From Streptomyces sp. GQFP (lineage in GTDB: Bacteria; Actinomycetota; Actinomycetes; Streptomycetales; Streptomycetaceae): a stretch of DNA of 64,000 bases. Made by a program: the position numbers and the translations under genes. The stretch lies in the NCBI RefSeq assembly GCF_021545335.1, contig NZ_CP089312.1, forward strand, positions 2,046,001-2,110,000, read 5' to 3'. Below are positions 8,241 through 17,166 of this stretch, piece by piece (within the stretch, counting starts at the first letter, position 1; each line of letters opens with the position of its first letter). The notes beneath the pieces were generated by a model that saw only the letters and a list, made by a program, of their open reading frames with translations, was not told the DNA's origin and did not search any database.

Positions 8241-8382
8241 GACCCAAAGTCTCGCACGCCCCACCGACAGCCCCGCCGACAGTCCCGCGAACAAGCTCCG
8301 TCGGCGGCTCCGACCGTACTGTGGCCCGTCCCACGGGTGTCCCTCCCCGCACGGAGGCCCGGTTCCCTTTAATCTTCCCCGC

Positions 8383-9048
8383 ATGGCTGCGGCTCAGGGA
8401 CGACTGTCGGACGGCGCTGGCGGAATGGACGACGCGAAGGAGGGGGACCGGGATGCGGACACGGCTCCGTTGCCCTTCCGGGCTGCCGTCGACGCGTTGC
8501 GGTCCGCGCGGCTGAGGCCGCAGATCGAGATCGAGCCGACGCGGGCGCCCCAGCGCCTGGCGCCGTTCGCGTACGCCCTGGAGGCGGCGGTCGTCGACGG
8601 CGAGGAAGATCTGGCCGACGGCCGGCTCGTCCTGCTGCACGACCCGGCCGGGCACGATGCCTGGCAGGGGTCCTTCCGGCTGGTGACGCTGGTGCGTGCG
8701 GAACTGGAGCCGGAGATGGCCGCGGACCCGCTGCTGCCCGACGTGTGCTGGTCGTGGCTGACGGGTGCGCTCGAGGCGCGCGGGCTGTCGTACGGCGAGG
8801 CCAGCGGCACCGTCACGCGCGCGAGTTCGCACTACTTCGGCGGGATGTCGGAGCGGCCGGCCGCCTCCCAGATCGAGATCCGCGCCTCCTGGACGCCCCG
8901 CGAGGGCCTCGGCGGCGTCCCGGACACCGCCTCCCACCTGGCCTCCTGGTGCGACCTCCTCGCCCAGATCGCGGGCCTGCCACCGGCCGCCCCCGGCGAC
9001 GCGTCGGTGGTGACGCTGCCGCAGCGGCGGGGCCCTCAGTCCCGGTAG
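8383..9048 (+). CDS. DUF3000-family protein
   Basis: A 221-residue protein of the actinobacterial DUF3000 family, of unknown function and typically found beside hemE. Recognisable blocks are [20 protein letters not shown] near residue 30 and the C-terminal [11 protein letters not shown]....[17 protein letters not shown]. No signal peptide or membrane helix is seen. No ribosome-binding site precedes ATG 8383, but a TTTAAT-like -10 box ends about 10 bases before it, so the message may be leaderless. A strong terminator follows. Confidence 0.85.
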   Translation: MAAAQGRLSDGAGGMDDAKEGDRDADTAPLPFRAAVDALRSARLRPQIEIEPTRAPQRLAPFAYALEAAVVDGEEDLADGRLVLLHDPAGHDAWQGSFRLVTLVRAELEPEMAADPLLPDVCWSWLTGALEARGLSYGEASGTVTRASSHYFGGMSERPAASQIEIRASWTPREGLGGVPDTASHLASWCDLLAQIAGLPPAAPGDASVVTLPQRRGPQSR

Positions 9049-9064
9049 CACCTGAATCCGTTGA

Positions 9065-9102
9065 ACGGCCTTGCGGCCCCCGTGCGGGGACCGCAAGGCC
9101 GT
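9065..9102 (+). terminator. Terminator after DUF3000 gene
   Basis: Perfect 12-bp stem ACGGCCTTGCGG / CCGCAAGGCCGT with a further pairable CCCC/GGGG loop, followed by TCCCTTT. It isolates whiI from the gene upstream. Confidence 0.85.
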
Positions 9103-9167
9103 TCCCTTTGTCACGCCCAAGCCCCCTCTTCTGTCGCGCATCGGCACGCCGTCTTTAGTACCTCTTT

Positions 9168-9234
9168 GTCGATACGGCCACTTTCGGCCGCGTATCGACG
9201 CAGAGCGAAACCGTTCGATCTTCGGATGATCGAA
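9168..9234 (+). promoter_or_regulatory. Two palindromes upstream of whiI
   Basis: GTCGATACG (9168-9176) and CGTATCGAC (9191-9199) form perfect 9-bp arms with a 14-base spacer. TTCGATC (9214-9220) and GATCGAA (9228-9234) form a second perfect pair. Both lie 70-135 bases before the whiI start and are candidate regulator sites. WhiI genes are known to need the sporulation sigma factor WhiG, but I could not place a convincing WhiG -35/-10 pair. Confidence 0.5.
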
Positions 9235-9302
9235 GGCGTGTCCGAATTGCACGGATTGTTACTCACCAGATCGTGATCTTTCTCTAAAGGAGCACAGGTT
9301 TG

Positions 9303-10013
9303 ATGCCGAAGACCTCTGTGACCTTGAAAGCACGCCGCACTCCAGGAGGCCTGGTGTCCGTTCTTCTTGAGCAGCCCGCAAGCCTGGTCGCCTACCGCCC
9401 GAACAAGCCGACCGCCATGGTGGTCGTGGCCGACCCCCGCGTCCGCTCCACCGTCACCCGCCATCTGTGGGCGCTCGGTGTGCGCGATGTGATCGAGGCC
9501 TCGTCCATCGCGGAGGCTCGTCCCCGCATCGGCAACCCCCGCGACATCTGCGTCGCTGACGTCCACCTGCCCGACGGCAGCGGGCTCACCCTGCTGTCCG
9601 AGACCCGCGCCGCGGGCTGGCCCAACGGCCTGGCACTGTCCGCCGCCGACGACATCGGAGCCGTGCGCAACGCCCTCGCGGGCGGTGTGAAGGGTTACGT
9701 CGTCACCGGCACCCGCAACAACGTCGGACTTCCCAGCCGACCCGGCGCCGCCCCCATCGGCGCCGGCGCCCGTATGCACCGCCGCCCCCCGGGTGCCCCG
9801 AGCCACCCGGGCGGCTACCGCGAGCTGTCCGGCCGCGAGGTCGAGGTCCTGCGACTGGTCGCGGAAGGCCAGTCCAACAAGGCGATCGGCGTCTCCATGG
9901 GCCTGTCCGCGCTCACCGTCAAGAGCCACCTCGCCCGTATCGCCCGCAAGCTCGGCACGGGTGACCGCGCCGGGATGGTGGCGGTGGCCCTCCGAACCGG
10001 GATCATCCACTGA
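9303..10013 (+). CDS. whiI: Atypical response regulator WhiI (sporulation)
   Basis: A 236-residue protein with an N-terminal receiver-like domain (about 38-145) and a C-terminal LuxR/FixJ helix-turn-helix (LSGREVEVLRLVAEGQSNKA ... LTVKSHLARIARKLG, about 178-230). The receiver keeps Asp86 in CVADVHLPDG and the lysine of GVKGYV, but the N-terminal acid pair is A43-D44, so the phosphorylation pocket is incomplete, as known for WhiI. In Streptomyces WhiI acts late in aerial-hypha sporulation and partners BldM. The identification rests on this degenerate pocket and on the hemE / DUF3000 / rnd context. AAAGGAG lies 10 bases before ATG 9303; a TTG at 9300 is the alternative. Confidence 0.85.
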   Translation: MPKTSVTLKARRTPGGLVSVLLEQPASLVAYRPNKPTAMVVVADPRVRSTVTRHLWALGVRDVIEASSIAEARPRIGNPRDICVADVHLPDGSGLTLLSETRAAGWPNGLALSAADDIGAVRNALAGGVKGYVVTGTRNNVGLPSRPGAAPIGAGARMHRRPPGAPSHPGGYRELSGREVEVLRLVAEGQSNKAIGVSMGLSALTVKSHLARIARKLGTGDRAGMVAVALRTGIIH

Positions 10014-10071
10014 ACCCCGCTGAACAATGATCAACGAGCATGACTGACCACTGATCACCGACCGAATTCAC

Positions 10072-10089
10072 TGACACGTGTGACACGTG
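10072..10089 (+). repeat. Tandem TGACACGTG repeat
   Basis: TGACACGTG is repeated head to tail at 10072-10080 and 10081-10089, between whiI and the hairpin before rnd. Each copy contains the hexamer CACGTG. Function unknown; it could be part of the rnd promoter region. Confidence 0.4.
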
Positions 10090-10105
10090 ACTGGTTTACG
10101 ACCCC

Positions 10106-10145
10106 AAGGCGCCCGTCGACGGAACGTTCCGTCGGCGGGCGCCTT
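10106..10145 (+). terminator. Long hairpin between whiI and rnd
   Basis: The left arm (10106-10125) and right arm (10126-10145) are complementary at 19 of 20 positions, with GGCGCCCG paired to CGGGCGCC at the base. No T-run follows. It sits 23 bases before the rnd GTG and probably ends whiI transcription. Confidence 0.75.
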
Positions 10146-10168
10146 CCATACACAGATACCCTTGACAG

Positions 10169-11458
10169 GTGACCGAAGCCCAAGAGACCGCAGCAGACAG
10201 CTCACTGCGAACCACCGGAGGCGCCCCTCCGGACGACAACGGATCTTCTGAGGCTCAGGCGCCGATCCCCCTCCTCGATCCCCGCGACGGTATTCCGCCA
10301 GTCATCGCCGACGAGAACTCGCTCGCCGAGGTGATCGCCGCGTTCGCCGCGGGCAGCGGTCCCGTCGCCGTCGACGCCGAACGCGCGTCCGGTTACCGCT
10401 ACGGACAGCGCGCCTATCTGGTGCAGCTGCGCCGCGAGGGCGCCGGCACCGCGCTCATCGACCCGGTCGCCTGCCCCGACCTGTCGGGCCTCGGCGAGGC
10501 ACTCGACGGAGTGGAATGGGTGCTGCACGCCGCCACCCAGGACCTGCCCTGTCTCCGTGAGATAGGCATGATCCCCGCCACACTGTTCGACACCGAGCTG
10601 GCCGGACGGCTGGCCGGGTTCCCCCGGGTCGGCCTGGGCGCGATGGTCGAGGGCGTCCTGGGCTTCGTACTCGAGAAGGGCCACTCCGCGGTCGACTGGT
10701 CGACCCGGCCGCTGCCCGAGCCCTGGCTGCGGTATGCGGCGCTTGATGTCGAACTCCTGGTCGACCTGCGGGACGCGCTGGAGAAGGAGCTGGACCGGCA
10801 GGGCAAGCTGGAGTGGGCCCGGCAGGAGTTCGACGCGATCGCGTCGGCGCCGCCGCCCGAGCCCCGCAAGGACCCCTGGCGCCGTACGTCCGGTATGCAC
10901 AAGGTGCGTCGGCGCAGGCAGCTGGCCGTCGTACGGGAGCTGTGGGAGACCCGGGACCGGATCGCGCAGCGCCGGGACGTGTCGCCGGGCAAGGTGCTGT
11001 CGGACGCGGCGATCGTCGAGGCCGCGCTCGCCGTGCCGGCCAATGTGCACGCGCTGGCCGGGCTGACCGGGTTCGGGCATCGGATGGGGCGGCGGCAGTT
11101 GGAGCAGTGGCAGGCCGCGGTGGACCGGGCGAAGGCGCTCACCGACGCGCAGTTGCCCCAGCCGGGGCAGCCTGTGGTCGGGCCTCCGCCGCCGCGGGCC
11201 TGGGCGGACAAGGATCCGGTGGCCGCGGCGCGGTTGTCCGCGGCGCGGGCCGGGGTCTCGGCGCTGGCCGAGGGGTTGAACATGCCCCAGGAGAATCTGA
11301 TCACTCCGGACACGGTGCGGAGGGTTTGCTGGGAGCCGCCTGTTGTCGCTGATGCGGAGGCTGTTGCGGCAGCGCTTGAGGGGTACGGGGCTCGGGCCTG
11401 GCAGGTGGAGTTGGTGACGCCTGTTTTGGTTGAGGCGCTTTCCGCAAAGGCGCCGTAG
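10169..11458 (+). CDS. rnd: Ribonuclease D
   Basis: A 429-residue 3'-5' exoribonuclease of the DEDDy group, which trims the 3' ends of tRNA and other stable RNAs. The catalytic motifs are VDAERA (Exo I), HAATQDLPCL (Exo II) and YAALDVELL (Exo III, with the Y-x3-D of the DEDDy class). An HRDC domain follows at about residues 245-315 (KVRRRRQLAVVRELWETRD...). The N-terminal 35 residues are acidic and low in complexity. GTG 10169 has no clear ribosome-binding site; AGATAC upstream could be a -10 box for a leaderless message. Confidence 0.93.
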   Translation: MTEAQETAADSSLRTTGGAPPDDNGSSEAQAPIPLLDPRDGIPPVIADENSLAEVIAAFAAGSGPVAVDAERASGYRYGQRAYLVQLRREGAGTALIDPVACPDLSGLGEALDGVEWVLHAATQDLPCLREIGMIPATLFDTELAGRLAGFPRVGLGAMVEGVLGFVLEKGHSAVDWSTRPLPEPWLRYAALDVELLVDLRDALEKELDRQGKLEWARQEFDAIASAPPPEPRKDPWRRTSGMHKVRRRRQLAVVRELWETRDRIAQRRDVSPGKVLSDAAIVEAALAVPANVHALAGLTGFGHRMGRRQLEQWQAAVDRAKALTDAQLPQPGQPVVGPPPPRAWADKDPVAAARLSAARAGVSALAEGLNMPQENLITPDTVRRVCWEPPVVADAEAVAAALEGYGARAWQVELVTPVLVEALSAKAP

Positions 11459-11461
11459 GGG

Positions 11462-11520
11462 TCCTGTTGTTCGGCGGGTGCGGGTGCTTCGTGGTCGCTC
11501 GCGCAGTTCCCCGCGCCCCT
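11462..11520 (+). repeat. Dispersed Streptomyces intergenic element, copy 1
   Basis: About 59 bases starting TCCTGTTGTTC directly after the rnd stop and ending in CGCGCAGTTCCCCGCGCCC. The same arrangement recurs at 18203-18260, and in reverse at 27461-27500. Elements of this kind are common between Streptomyces genes. Here it fills the space between two convergent genes and may act as a terminator. Confidence 0.8.
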
Positions 11521-11527
11521 GGGTGTC

Positions 11528-12358
11528 TCACCTGGTCGCGCCCTTCATGAAGCCGTTGTAGATGAACCTCTGCAACGACAGGAAAGCGATCAGTGTGGGC
11601 AGAATGACCAGGACCGCGCCTGCTGAGATTGTCTCCCAGTGGGCCGCGAAGGGGCCCTTGAAGCGGAAGAGGGACGTCGAGATCACGCCAAGATCTTCGG
11701 ACGGCATGTAGAGGAAGGGGATGTAGAAGTCGTTGTAGACGGTGATCCCCTTCACTATCACCACCGTCGCGATCGCCGGTTTCAGGAGCGGGAAGATGAT
11801 CTTTCGGTAGATCGTGAAGGCGTTGGCTCCGTCGAGGCGTGCCGACTCGTCCAGGGAGATCGGGATCGACCGGACGAATTGCAGGAAGATGTAGATCGAC
11901 ACGATGTCGGTGCCCATGTAGAGCGCGATCGGCGCCCAGAGGGTGTCGAACATGCCGAAGCTGTTCACGATCTGGAACGTCGCCACCTGGGTCGTGACGC
12001 CGGGCACCAGGGTCGCCACCAGGAACAGGGCGATCACCAGCTTCCGGAAGCGGAAGGTGAAGCGGTCGATGGCGTACGCGGTCATCGAACCGATGAGGAC
12101 CGTGCCGCCGATGGCCACGACCAGGATGATCGCCGTGTTGGCGAACGCCGTGAGCATCCGGCCGTCCTGAAACGCCGTCACATAGTTGTCGACGTTGAAC
12201 AGTCGGTCGGGGAGCGAGAGCGCGCCGCTGCCGTTCGCCATCTCCTCCGAGGACTTGAGGGAGGTCATCAGGACCACGCCGAGCGGCAGCAGCACCAGGG
12301 CCGTCGCACCGATCAGCGAGAGGTACACGAGCGTGCGGGCCACGGTGCGGCGCGTCAT
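11528..12358 (-). CDS. Carbohydrate ABC transporter permease (MalG type)
   Basis: A 276-residue inner-membrane permease of the carbohydrate uptake CUT1 class, with about six hydrophobic helices. The EAA loop that contacts the ATPase reads DESARLDGANAFTIYRKIIF (about residues 175-195). The ATG at 12358 overlaps the stop of the upstream permease by 4 bases (ATGA), so the two are translationally coupled. It is the last gene of a three-gene operon for a sugar importer that has no ATPase of its own. In Streptomyces such importers share MsiK. Substrate inferred from context: beta-mannoside. Confidence 0.9.
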   Translation of the reverse strand: MTRRTVARTLVYLSLIGATALVLLPLGVVLMTSLKSSEEMANGSGALSLPDRLFNVDNYVTAFQDGRMLTAFANTAIILVVAIGGTVLIGSMTAYAIDRFTFRFRKLVIALFLVATLVPGVTTQVATFQIVNSFGMFDTLWAPIALYMGTDIVSIYIFLQFVRSIPISLDESARLDGANAFTIYRKIIFPLLKPAIATVVIVKGITVYNDFYIPFLYMPSEDLGVISTSLFRFKGPFAAHWETISAGAVLVILPTLIAFLSLQRFIYNGFMKGATR

Positions 12359-13311
12359 GTGAGGTCCACCTTGTCGTCGGGGACGAGGCGGCGCTGCACC
12401 CAGGTCACCAGCAGGATGATCAGCAGCAGGACGACCGCGGCGGCCGAGGCGAGCCCCGTCTTGTTGAAGCGGAAGGCCAGGTTGAGGGTCTGGATGACGA
12501 AGGTCTCGGTGCCGGTCGCCCCGCCGGTCATGATGTACGGGATCTCGAAGGCCGACAGCGAGCCGGAGATGGACAGGATCACCGTCAGGGTGAGGACCGG
12601 CTTGATGCCGGGCGCGATGATGTAGCGGAACTGGTGCCAGCGGTTCGCGCCGTCCAGTTCGGCCGCCTCGTAGAGCTCCCCCGGGATGGACTGGATCGCG
12701 CCGAGGAAGAGCACGAAGTTCAGGCCCAGATAGCGCCAGATCGAGACGCCGGCGAGCGAGGTGTTCGCGGAGACCGGGGTGCCGAGCCAGGCGTGGTCCG
12801 TGTGGTAGCCCACCAGGGACAGCACCGAGTCGAGGGTGCCGCCGTCCTGGAAGAAGTAGAGGAACACGAAGCCGATCGCGACCCCGTTGATCAGATACGG
12901 GAAGAACAGCACACCCTTGAAGAAGTTCCGGAACCGGATGTTGAAACTGAGGATCGTCGCGAAGTAGAGCGCGGCGACGATCTGGAGCGCGGAGGCGGCC
13001 AGGTAGTAGCCGCTGACGAAGAACACCTCGAACAGCTCGGGGCGGGTGAGGAGTTCGGTGTAGTTCTCGACGCCCGTGTAGTGCAGTTCGGGGCTGACAC
13101 CGTCCCAGTCGGTGAAGCTGTACGCGACCATGTTGACGATCGGCGCGTAGGTGAAGGTGACGAGCAGGGCGAGCGGCGCGAGAAGGAAGAGCCAGGGGGT
13201 GACGAAGCGCCACAGCCGGGTCCCCCGCGGAGCCCGGGCCGGGGTGGGGGCGGCCGGGGTGGCCGCCCCCGTGGCGACCCGGAGGGCCGCCTTCTCGGTG
13301 GTGTCCGCCAT
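12355..13311 (-). CDS. Carbohydrate ABC transporter permease (MalF type)
   Basis: A 318-residue CUT1 permease that pairs with the MalG-type partner downstream. After an Ala/Pro-rich N-terminal tail of about 35 residues come six predicted helices, beginning WLFLLAPLALLVTFTYAPIV. The EAA loop is YEAAELDGANRWHQFRYIIA. Its start codon overlaps the binding-protein stop by one base (TGATG). The fixed order binding protein, MalF, MalG is typical of Streptomyces oligosaccharide importers. Confidence 0.9.
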   Translation of the reverse strand: MADTTEKAALRVATGAATPAAPTPARAPRGTRLWRFVTPWLFLLAPLALLVTFTYAPIVNMVAYSFTDWDGVSPELHYTGVENYTELLTRPELFEVFFVSGYYLAASALQIVAALYFATILSFNIRFRNFFKGVLFFPYLINGVAIGFVFLYFFQDGGTLDSVLSLVGYHTDHAWLGTPVSANTSLAGVSIWRYLGLNFVLFLGAIQSIPGELYEAAELDGANRWHQFRYIIAPGIKPVLTLTVILSISGSLSAFEIPYIMTGGATGTETFVIQTLNLAFRFNKTGLASAAAVVLLLIILLVTWVQRRLVPDDKVDLT

Positions 13312-14624
13312 CAGGACCCCAGGTTCCGCTGTGTCTCGGTCCAGCGCTCGCTGAGGTCGGCGAAGAAGTCGTCGAGGCTGCCCTTGCGGGCACCGCGGGC
13401 CAGGTCGACGAGGTTCTGCCGGTACTCGGGGGCGTAGATGCCGGTCTCCGACTGGTTGTCGATGTTCTTGACCTGCGCGCCCTTACTGTCGTCCACCTCG
13501 ATGAACTTCACGCCCGCGTCCTCGTACGGCTTCAGCACCTCGGGCAGGGGCGCGTCCTTGAGCGGGGAGATGCCCAGGTTGTCGTCGACGAAGCTGGACT
13601 TCTCGGTGAACCAGTCGACCCAGGCGCGGGCCGCCGCCTTGTGCGGGGAGTGCACGTTGACGGCCTGGTTGTAGTCGGGGCTGAGGACCGCGCAGAACGT
13701 GCCGTCCACCTGGGCCGGGAAGGGCATGAAGCCGATGTCGTCGGGGCTCACCCCGGCCTTCTTCGCGGCGTCCCGGAACTGGACGATCGCCCAGGTGCCG
13801 AGCCACTGCGTGGCGATCTCACCCTTCGCCGTCCGGGGCTTGGACTCCTCCCAGTTGCTGGTCGTCGGGTCCTTCTCGACCAGGCCCGACTTCACGATGT
13901 CGTGCAGCAGGGTGTCGCCGACGCGCAGATCGGCGCCCTTCGCCCACGGGTCGCCCTCGGCCAGCTTGTCGGTCGCCCGGGTGTCGCAGTGGACCGAGCC
14001 GTTGACGTACGTCCACGAGGTGAGCGTCCAGCCGGCCGCGAAGTTGGTGTAGTACGGGATCGCGTCGGTCTGGGACTTGATCGCCTTGAGGTCCGCGAGG
14101 AACTCGGCCGGGGTGGTGGGCCATTCGGTGACCCCCGCCTCCTTCCAGACGCGCTTGTTGTAGACGAACCCGGGACTCACACCGATCGGGCTCTGCCCGT
14201 AGACCTTGCCGTCGACGGTGGTGAAGCCGGTGAAGCGGTACTTCTTGGCGCGCTCCTCCTGGGTGCCCAGCGAGGCGAAGAACTTCGGGTAGTCGCTCTT
14301 CTTGACCACCGCGGGGATCAGCAGCACATCGCCGTAGTTCTCCGTGTTCATGCGGATCTTGACATCGGTCTCGTAGTTCGTGAGCGCCTCGAACTCGACC
14401 TTGACCTTGGGGTACGTCTTGTTGAACTCGGCGGCGTACTTCTTCATCGTGCCGTCGGCGACGAGATCGGTGCGCTGGGTCAGAACCTTGATGGTGCCGC
14501 TGACTTTTGACGGATCATCAGGCGCGTTGGCGTCGGCGCCCTTCGAGGCGCCGCCGGTGCCGGTGCAGGCGGCCGAGAGCAGCAGGGCCGCGGTGGCCGC
14601 GGCGAGGACGGTACGGCGGTTCAT
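13311..14624 (-). CDS. Sugar-binding lipoprotein of ABC importer
   Basis: A 437-residue extracellular solute-binding protein (SBP family 1). A Sec signal with basic N-terminus MNRR ends in the lipobox SAAC, giving lipidation at Cys20. The mature part starts with a Gly/Ser/Asp-rich linker, then TIKVLTQRTDLVADGTM and a typical two-lobed fold. It should capture an oligosaccharide outside the membrane and deliver it to the permeases at 12355 and 11528. It is divergent from a GH2 beta-mannosidase across a 151-base region holding repeated operator motifs, which suggests mannosides or mannobiose-type ligands (inference). Confidence 0.9.
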   Translation of the reverse strand: MNRRTVLAAATAALLLSAACTGTGGASKGADANAPDDPSKVSGTIKVLTQRTDLVADGTMKKYAAEFNKTYPKVKVEFEALTNYETDVKIRMNTENYGDVLLIPAVVKKSDYPKFFASLGTQEERAKKYRFTGFTTVDGKVYGQSPIGVSPGFVYNKRVWKEAGVTEWPTTPAEFLADLKAIKSQTDAIPYYTNFAAGWTLTSWTYVNGSVHCDTRATDKLAEGDPWAKGADLRVGDTLLHDIVKSGLVEKDPTTSNWEESKPRTAKGEIATQWLGTWAIVQFRDAAKKAGVSPDDIGFMPFPAQVDGTFCAVLSPDYNQAVNVHSPHKAAARAWVDWFTEKSSFVDDNLGISPLKDAPLPEVLKPYEDAGVKFIEVDDSKGAQVKNIDNQSETGIYAPEYRQNLVDLARGARKGSLDDFFADLSERWTETQRNLGS

Positions 14625-14677
14625 GTGCGTCAGCTCCGTTCAGGGGACGGACGAGCACGAGTGGGTTGGCTGATTCG

Positions 14678-14766
14678 GCACTCTGACAGTGCTTTCTGAA
14701 CCGGTAAAGTCCCTATTTCGCCAAGGCTGCCAAGATGTGGCCACCTGCGGGCCTGAAACGGTTTAG
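14678..14766. promoter_or_regulatory. Divergent operator region, LacI-type sites
   Basis: CTGAACCGGTAAAG (14696-14709) and CTGAAACGGTTTAG (14753-14766) match at 11 of 14 positions and are 57 bases apart. The second contains the odd palindrome AAACGGTTT. A separate perfect inverted repeat GCACT-CTGAC-AGTGC lies at 14678-14692. The second site ends 9 bases before the beta-mannosidase ATG and the others lie toward the transporter start. The LacI protein encoded at 17163 is the obvious candidate ligand. Confidence 0.7.
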
Positions 14767-14775
14767 GGAGTGCGG

Positions 14776-17166
14776 ATGCTGGAGGCCACACCGCTCACCG
14801 AGGGCTGGACCCTGAAGCACGAGGGGGGCGCCCTGCCGGCCTCGGTGCCGGGCTGCGTGCACACCGACCTGCTGGCGGCGGGAGTGATCCCGGACCCCTT
14901 TCTCGGGCTGAACGAGACCGAGGTCGCATGGGTGGGGCACCGGGAGTGGACGTACGAGACGGACCTCGACGCCTCCTCGGTCCATGAGCAGACCGACCTC
15001 GTCTTCGACGGGCTCGACACCGCCGCCGAGATCCGGCTCGACGGTCAACTCCTGGGCCGGGTACGGAACATGCACCGCTCGTACCGCTTCGACGTGACCG
15101 GGTCGACAGGGCGGCTGTCCGTGCGGTTCGTGTCCGCCTACGCCGAGGCGGAGGCCGTGCGGGAGCGGCTGGGCGAGCGGCCCGGCGCCTATGCCGAGCC
15201 CTATCAGTACATCCGGAAGATGGCCTGTTCCTTCGGCTGGGACTGGGGGCCCACTCTCGTCACGGCCGGGATCTGGCGGCCGGTGCGGCTCGAGCACTGG
15301 TCCACGGCCCGGATCGCCCGGGTGCGTCCCGAGGTGACGGTCGATGAACACGGCGTGGGACAGGTCAAGTTGGCGGTCGACGTCGAGCGCACCCGGGTCG
15401 AGGCCGGGCTCACGCTGGAGGCCCGCGTGAGCCGTGGGAGCAGCGAGTTCCGGGTGCGGGGCACGGTCGACGGGACCAGTGGTGTCGTCCGGCTGGACGT
15501 GCCGGACGTGGAGTTGTGGTGGCCGCGCGGGTACGGGGAACAGCCGCTGTACGAGGTCGAGTTGACGCTCCGTCATGGCGATGTCCCGCTGGACGGCTGG
15601 CGACGGCGGGTCGGGTTCCGGACCGTCGGGCTCGACACGTCCGCCGACGCCCACGGGGCCGGGTTCACGCTGGTCGTCAACGGGGAGCGGCTGTTCGCAC
15701 GGGGCGTCAACTGGATCCCGGACGACGTGTTCCCGTCCCGGATCACCCGGGAGCGGCACCGGGAACGGCTCGCGCAGGCGGCCGGCATCGGCGTGGACCT
15801 CGTACGCGTGTGGGGCGGCGGGATCTACGAGAGCGAGGACTTCTACGACACCTGCGACGAGTTGGGGCTGCTGGTCTGGCAGGACTTCCCGTTCGCGTGC
15901 GCCGCCTATCCCGAGGAGCAGCCGCTGCGGGGCGAGGTCGAGGCGGAGGCCCGGGAGAACGTCGTACGGCTGATGCCGCATCCCTCGCTCGTGCTGTGGA
16001 ACGGCAACAACGAGAACCTGTGGGGGTTCAGGGACTGGGGGTGGGAGCAGCGGCTGGCCGGAGAGTCGTGGGGTGAGGGGTATTACCTGGGCGTACTGCC
16101 GCGTCTGGTGGCCGAGTTGGACCCTACGCGGCCCTATACGGCGGGCAGTCCCTGGTCCGGGTCCTGGGATCGGCATCCGAACGATCCGGCGTACGGGACG
16201 CACCACTCGTGGGAGGTGTGGAACCGGGCGGACTACGCCGACTACCTGCTCCAAGTTCCGCGTTTCGTGGCCGAGTTCGGGTGGCAGGCACCGGCGGCGT
16301 ACGCCACGCTGCGGCGCGCGCTGCCCGGCGAGACGCTCGCCTCCGAATCCCCCGGCATGCTGCACCACCAGAAGGCGGAGGACGGCAATGGGAAGCTGGA
16401 GCGTGGGCTCGGTCGCCATTTTGCGCTGCCTGAAGGGGACTTCGACCGGTGGCACTACCTCACCCAGGTCAATCAGGCCCGTGCCGTCGCCGCCGGGATC
16501 GAGCACTGGCGTTCGCACTGGCCGGTGTGCGCGGGGACGATCGTGTGGCAGCTCAACGACTGCTGGCCGGTGACGTCCTGGGCGGCGATCGACGGGGACG
16601 GACGCGAGAAGCCGCTCTATCACGAGCTGCGGCGGCTGTACGCGGACCGGCTGCTCACACTTCAAGTGCGGGGATCCGGGCTGGTGTTGGCGGTCGTCAA
16701 TCAGGCGGCGGAACGGTGGAAGGGGACCGTGGAGCTGCGGCGGCTGTCCGTGGACGGGGATGTGGTGGGTGGTTCGGTGGTGCGGGTCGGGTTCGTGGCG
16801 GAGGGGCGGGCGGTCGCCGAGGTGCGGGTGCCGGAGGGGCTTGCGCCCGTGGGGGCCGAGGAGTTCCTGGTCGCCGACGCGGACGGGCTGCGGGCGCTGT
16901 ACTTTCCCGTACCTGACCGTGAAATCCCTTACCCCCGGCCCGAGTTCGACGTGCGTGTTACTCCGGGGGCGGTCACGGTGACGGCCCGTACCCTCGTACG
17001 GGATCTGCTCTTGCAGGCCGACCGGCTGGACCCGGGAGCGTGGGCCGATCGTGGGCTGGTGACCCTGTTGCCCGGGGAACAGGTGACCATCGGGGTGCGT
17101 GGCTGGGAGACTCCGGATGCCGAGACCGCCCGATCGGCCCTGTACTGCGTGGAGCCCGCACGATGA
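14776..17166 (+). CDS. GH2 beta-mannosidase, intracellular
   Basis: A 796-residue glycoside hydrolase family 2 enzyme that releases beta-linked mannose from the non-reducing end of mannosides. Layout: N-terminal jelly-roll with the mannosidase signature WVGHREWTYET and KMACSFGWDWGP (to about residue 170), immunoglobulin-like domain, then the TIM barrel. The acid/base is Glu413 in WNGNNENLWG and the nucleophile Glu500 in FVAEFGWQAP, both intact. No signal peptide, so it acts on imported oligosaccharides. ATG 14776 has GGGAG 5 bases upstream. The stop overlaps the LacI gene by 4 bases. Confidence 0.93.
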   Translation: MLEATPLTEGWTLKHEGGALPASVPGCVHTDLLAAGVIPDPFLGLNETEVAWVGHREWTYETDLDASSVHEQTDLVFDGLDTAAEIRLDGQLLGRVRNMHRSYRFDVTGSTGRLSVRFVSAYAEAEAVRERLGERPGAYAEPYQYIRKMACSFGWDWGPTLVTAGIWRPVRLEHWSTARIARVRPEVTVDEHGVGQVKLAVDVERTRVEAGLTLEARVSRGSSEFRVRGTVDGTSGVVRLDVPDVELWWPRGYGEQPLYEVELTLRHGDVPLDGWRRRVGFRTVGLDTSADAHGAGFTLVVNGERLFARGVNWIPDDVFPSRITRERHRERLAQAAGIGVDLVRVWGGGIYESEDFYDTCDELGLLVWQDFPFACAAYPEEQPLRGEVEAEARENVVRLMPHPSLVLWNGNNENLWGFRDWGWEQRLAGESWGEGYYLGVLPRLVAELDPTRPYTAGSPWSGSWDRHPNDPAYGTHHSWEVWNRADYADYLLQVPRFVAEFGWQAPAAYATLRRALPGETLASESPGMLHHQKAEDGNGKLERGLGRHFALPEGDFDRWHYLTQVNQARAVAAGIEHWRSHWPVCAGTIVWQLNDCWPVTSWAAIDGDGREKPLYHELRRLYADRLLTLQVRGSGLVLAVVNQAAERWKGTVELRRLSVDGDVVGGSVVRVGFVAEGRAVAEVRVPEGLAPVGAEEFLVADADGLRALYFPVPDREIPYPRPEFDVRVTPGAVTVTARTLVRDLLLQADRLDPGAWADRGLVTLLPGEQVTIGVRGWETPDAETARSALYCVEPAR

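Noticed and set aside
9150..9180. WhiG-type promoter before whiI
   Set aside because: GTCGATAC resembles a WhiG -10 element, but no TAAA-like -35 stands 15-16 bases upstream.
7054..9252. A 732-residue minus-strand frame across hemE and the DUF3000 gene
   Set aside because: Arg/Pro-rich shadow in a different frame from hemE; the family matches lie in other frames.
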